This document shows positions 61,706 to 64,000 of a stretch of 64,000 nt of DNA, one piece after another. This DNA is from Lachnospiraceae bacterium (lineage in GTDB: Bacteria; Bacillota; Clostridia; Lachnospirales; Anaerotignaceae): NCBI GenBank assembly GCA_019422065.1, contig JAHZEA010000002.1:76096-140095 (forward strand), in the 5' to 3' direction. Within the stretch, counting starts at the first letter, position 1; every line of letters begins with the position of its first letter. The position numbers were made by a program, and so were the translations under genes. The notes beneath the pieces are model-generated. The model made no database searches, was not told where the DNA came from, and saw only the letters and a list, made by a program, of their open reading frames with translations.

Positions 61706-62567
61706 AATAGGAACCCGCGGCAGTGCCCTTGCCCTTAAACAAACGGAAATGGTTATAAACGAGATAAAAAAAGCCTTTCCTGATATAAAAACCGAAACAG
61801 TCATACTTAAAACAACAGGCGATAAAATAACCGACAAACCTCTTTATGCCATAGGCGGCAAAGGCCTTTTTGTAAATGAGTTTGAAGACGCATTACTAAA
61901 AGGCGAAATTGACATGGCTGTACACAGTGCAAAAGATATGCCTTCCAAAACAGAGGAGCCTTTTTGTATACCAGCTGTTTTAAAGCGTGGTAATCCTTTT
62001 GACGCCGTTATAACACTTAAAAATAAAAATCTTTATTCTGAAAATGCTCTTGTTTTTGGCACATCAAGCCCAAGACGCCAAATAATGATAAAACGCCTTT
62101 ATCCAAACTGCATAATAGAAAATTTAAGGGGCAACGTTCCTACTCGTCTTAATGCACTTAAAAGCGGCAAATTCGACGCCGTTATACTGGCTTTAGCAGG
62201 AATTGAGCGTTTAGGTATTGATACATCAGAATTTAATTTAATTAAATTAGATAATGAAAAATTTGTGCCGGCGTCATGTCAGGGGATTATAGCTTTGCAG
62301 TGTATTAAAGGCACAAAAACAGAAGAAATTTTAAAACAAATAAACCACAGCGACACAAAGACAGTTTTTGACATTGAAAGAAAACTTATGTGTCTTTTAG
62401 GTGCCGACTGCCACGATGCCGCCGGAGTTTATGCAGTTAAAAACAGCGATAAAATTTCCATAACAGCTTTTTACAAAAATTCTCCTGTTTTAAAAGCAGA
62501 GACAGACATAGACAATATTGAAAATGAATTAATTAAAATGGCAGGTGACTTAAAAAATGGAATTTAA
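61692..62567 (+). CDS. hemC: Porphobilinogen deaminase (hydroxymethylbilane synthase)
   Basis: A 291-residue enzyme that joins four porphobilinogens. It opens with IKIGTRGSALALKQTEMV near residues 4-21, has AVHSAKDMP near 78, and the cofactor-binding Cys loop near CLLGADCHDAAG around 236. It overlaps the precorrin-2 dehydrogenase gene by 14 bases; the ATG at 61692 is preferred over a GTG at 61683. Confidence 0.95.
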   Translation: MTSIKIGTRGSALALKQTEMVINEIKKAFPDIKTETVILKTTGDKITDKPLYAIGGKGLFVNEFEDALLKGEIDMAVHSAKDMPSKTEEPFCIPAVLKRGNPFDAVITLKNKNLYSENALVFGTSSPRRQIMIKRLYPNCIIENLRGNVPTRLNALKSGKFDAVILALAGIERLGIDTSEFNLIKLDNEKFVPASCQGIIALQCIKGTKTEEILKQINHSDTKTVFDIERKLMCLLGADCHDAAGVYAVKNSDKISITAFYKNSPVLKAETDIDNIENELIKMAGDLKNGI

Positions 62568-64000
62568 GCCCTTTGTTTATATAGCCGGAGCCGGACCGTC
62601 TAATCCTGATTATATTACAGTTAAAACAGCACGCATTATTAAAACATGCGATGTTGTTATATACGACAATCTTCTTGATAACTCAATATTAAACACATGC
62701 AAAAATGGCTGTATTAAATTATATGCCGGCAAATCCGCCGGAAGCCACTATATGAAACAGGAAGAAATAAACAGCCTTATAATTGAATACGCATTAAAAG
62801 GAAATATTGTTCTGCGCCTTAAAGGCGGCGACCCTTTTGTTTTCGGCCGAGGCGGTGAAGAATGTGAAGCTTTAAAAAAAGCCGGCATTGGCTACGAAGT
62901 TATACCGGGAGTTACTTCTGCCACAGCCGTTCCCATGTCAGCCGGTATACCTGTTACCCACAGAAGACTCAGCCGTTCTTTTACAGTTGTAACAGGACAC
63001 ACAGCAGACGGAAATTTAAAAGACAGCATTAACTTTGCTTCTTTGGCCAAAACAGGCGGAACACTTGTGTTTTTAATGGGTCTTAATGCCATTAACACAA
63101 TATGCACAGAGCTTATAAATAACGGCATGGAAGAAAGCACGCCTTGTGCCGTTATATCCAACGGAACAAGAGCAAATGAACATTCTGTAAGGGGCACACT
63201 TAAAAACATATCTGAAACAGTAAAGAACGATGAAAAAATAACATCCCCTTCAATTATAGTTGTTGGTAAATGCGCTTCTCTTGATATGCGCTCAGACATT
63301 CCCCTTCCCCTTTGCGGTACAAAAACCTTAATATGCGGAACGGAAAGTTTCTGCCAAAAGCTTTCGGATAAAATAATGTCTTTAGGCGGTTCAACCGAAA
63401 TATTAAGCTATGTAAAAATAATACCTCTGCCGGAAAAGCTACTTATGGAAGAATTTAAAAACATACAAAATTACAGTGTTATTGTTTTTACCGGACCTAA
63501 CTCCATTAAGCTGTTTTTTGAACACTTAAATAATTCTGAAATTGACATACGCGCTTTAAGCCACATGCGTTTTGCCGCAATAGGTCCAAGCACAAAGGAA
63601 TTTTTGAAAAACTATGGTATTAAGGCTGACATTATGCCAAAAACATATACTTCTGACGCTTTAGCCAAAGAACTTATTGAAAACTGTCAAAAAAGAGATA
63701 CAATACTTATACCAAGAGCTTTAAAGGGAAATAAAGTTTTAGGTGAAAGTCTTAAAAATGCAGGTATTGAATTTAAAGAAATTCCACTTTACGACACTGT
63801 ATGCCAAAATATAGAAAATATGCCGTTAAATGCAGATTTTATTACATTTGCAAGCTCTGCCGGTGTACGTGGATTTTTTGAAAACGGCGGAAAAATACCG
63901 GCAAACACAAAAGCAGTATGTATAGGCAAATACACGGCAGAAGAATTGGAAAAACATGGATTTTTAAACTTTTCAGTTGCAAAAGAAGCCTGTGCCAACG
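62557..64000 (+). CDS. cobA-hemD: Uroporphyrinogen-III methyltransferase/synthase fusion, 3' end beyond the window
   Basis: The first 481 residues are visible. The N-terminal SUMT domain (about 1-245) has VYIAGAGPSNPDYITVKTARII near 7-28, RLKGGDPFVFGRGGEE near 87-102 and GVTSATAVP near 116-124. The second part (about 252 onward) is a HemD-like uroporphyrinogen-III synthase, with IVFTGPNSIKLFFEHL near 308-323 and ITFASSAGVRGFF near 428-440. One protein therefore closes the ring and methylates it toward precorrin-2. It overlaps hemC by 11 bases. The stop is outside the window. Confidence 0.92.
   Translation, partial: MEFKPFVYIAGAGPSNPDYITVKTARIIKTCDVVIYDNLLDNSILNTCKNGCIKLYAGKSAGSHYMKQEEINSLIIEYALKGNIVLRLKGGDPFVFGRGGEECEALKKAGIGYEVIPGVTSATAVPMSAGIPVTHRRLSRSFTVVTGHTADGNLKDSINFASLAKTGGTLVFLMGLNAINTICTELINNGMEESTPCAVISNGTRANEHSVRGTLKNISETVKNDEKITSPSIIVVGKCASLDMRSDIPLPLCGTKTLICGTESFCQKLSDKIMSLGGSTEILSYVKIIPLPEKLLMEEFKNIQNYSVIVFTGPNSIKLFFEHLNNSEIDIRALSHMRFAAIGPSTKEFLKNYGIKADIMPKTYTSDALAKELIENCQKRDTILIPRALKGNKVLGESLKNAGIEFKEIPLYDTVCQNIENMPLNADFITFASSAGVRGFFENGGKIPANTKAVCIGKYTAEELEKHGFLNFSVAKEACAN

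Overview
The window looks like a chromosome segment of an anaerobic, low-GC, Gram-positive Clostridia-type bacterium, probably of the Lachnospirales/Eubacteriales gut kind. The evidence is AT-rich intergenic DNA, strong AGGAGG ribosome binding sites, frequent TTG/GTG starts, a CIRCE-controlled groESL, a T-box leader on leuA, an oxygen-independent ribonucleotide reductase (nrdD/nrdG), a ferredoxin-linked 2-oxoacid oxidoreductase and a cotJABC spore-coat cluster. A sigma-D-like promoter ahead of a chemoreceptor suggests motility. The assignment is inference from gene content; there is no rRNA in the window.

Layout. 1-6.2 kb: nfo (cut by the window edge), an NSS-family transporter, a metallo-hydrolase, a CorC/HlyC-type membrane protein, and two tandem type III pantothenate kinase paralogues; the first has lost the probable catalytic Asp. 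6.2-12 kb: groEL/groES with CIRCE, a DUF4405-like membrane protein, an SDR oxidoreductase and a MATE transporter. 12-18.4 kb: a BlaI/BlaR1-like repressor-sensor pair with two candidate operators, then an M16 peptidase pair (YfmF/YfmH), lgt and two small genes. 18.4-22 kb: small membrane and regulatory genes (TetR, CMP-kinase-like, MarR, YihY). 22-29.8 kb: a T-box-controlled leuACDB operon, a DUF1576 membrane protein and a divergent Ldh2-family dehydrogenase. 29.9-32 kb: tRNA-Pro(CGG), a phased T-tract array, a gene remnant and an orphan large serine recombinase translationally coupled to a 63-residue ORF. 32-38.5 kb: chemoreceptor, cotJABC and nrdDG. 38.8-43.9 kb: an AEC transporter and a queuosine-precursor operon (queD-queE-folE-queC) behind a candidate preQ1 leader, followed by a MATE gene. 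43.9-49.9 kb: a GH3-family amide synthetase divergent from an ATP-grasp ligase, an enolase-superfamily dehydratase and two paralogous GntR/FCD regulators. 49.9-56 kb: coaBC and a MacA-MacB-TolC-like ABC export set. 56-59.9 kb: a four-subunit 2-oxoacid:ferredoxin oxidoreductase with a divergent IclR regulator. 59.9-64 kb: hemA, a precorrin-2 dehydrogenase gene, hemC and a cobA-hemD fusion (cut by the window edge).

How the genes work together. coaX and coaBC cover two steps of coenzyme A synthesis. leuACDB makes leucine, and the oxidoreductase may consume branched-chain 2-oxoacids. The hem genes make uroporphyrinogen III and the siroheme/cobalamin precursor precorrin-2. I see no large phage, CRISPR or defence island. 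The most interesting items are the degenerate tandem coaX copy, the recombinase locus, the GH3/ATP-grasp pair, a TolC-fold protein in an apparent Gram-positive, and a cotJC reading frame that runs through its own terminator.
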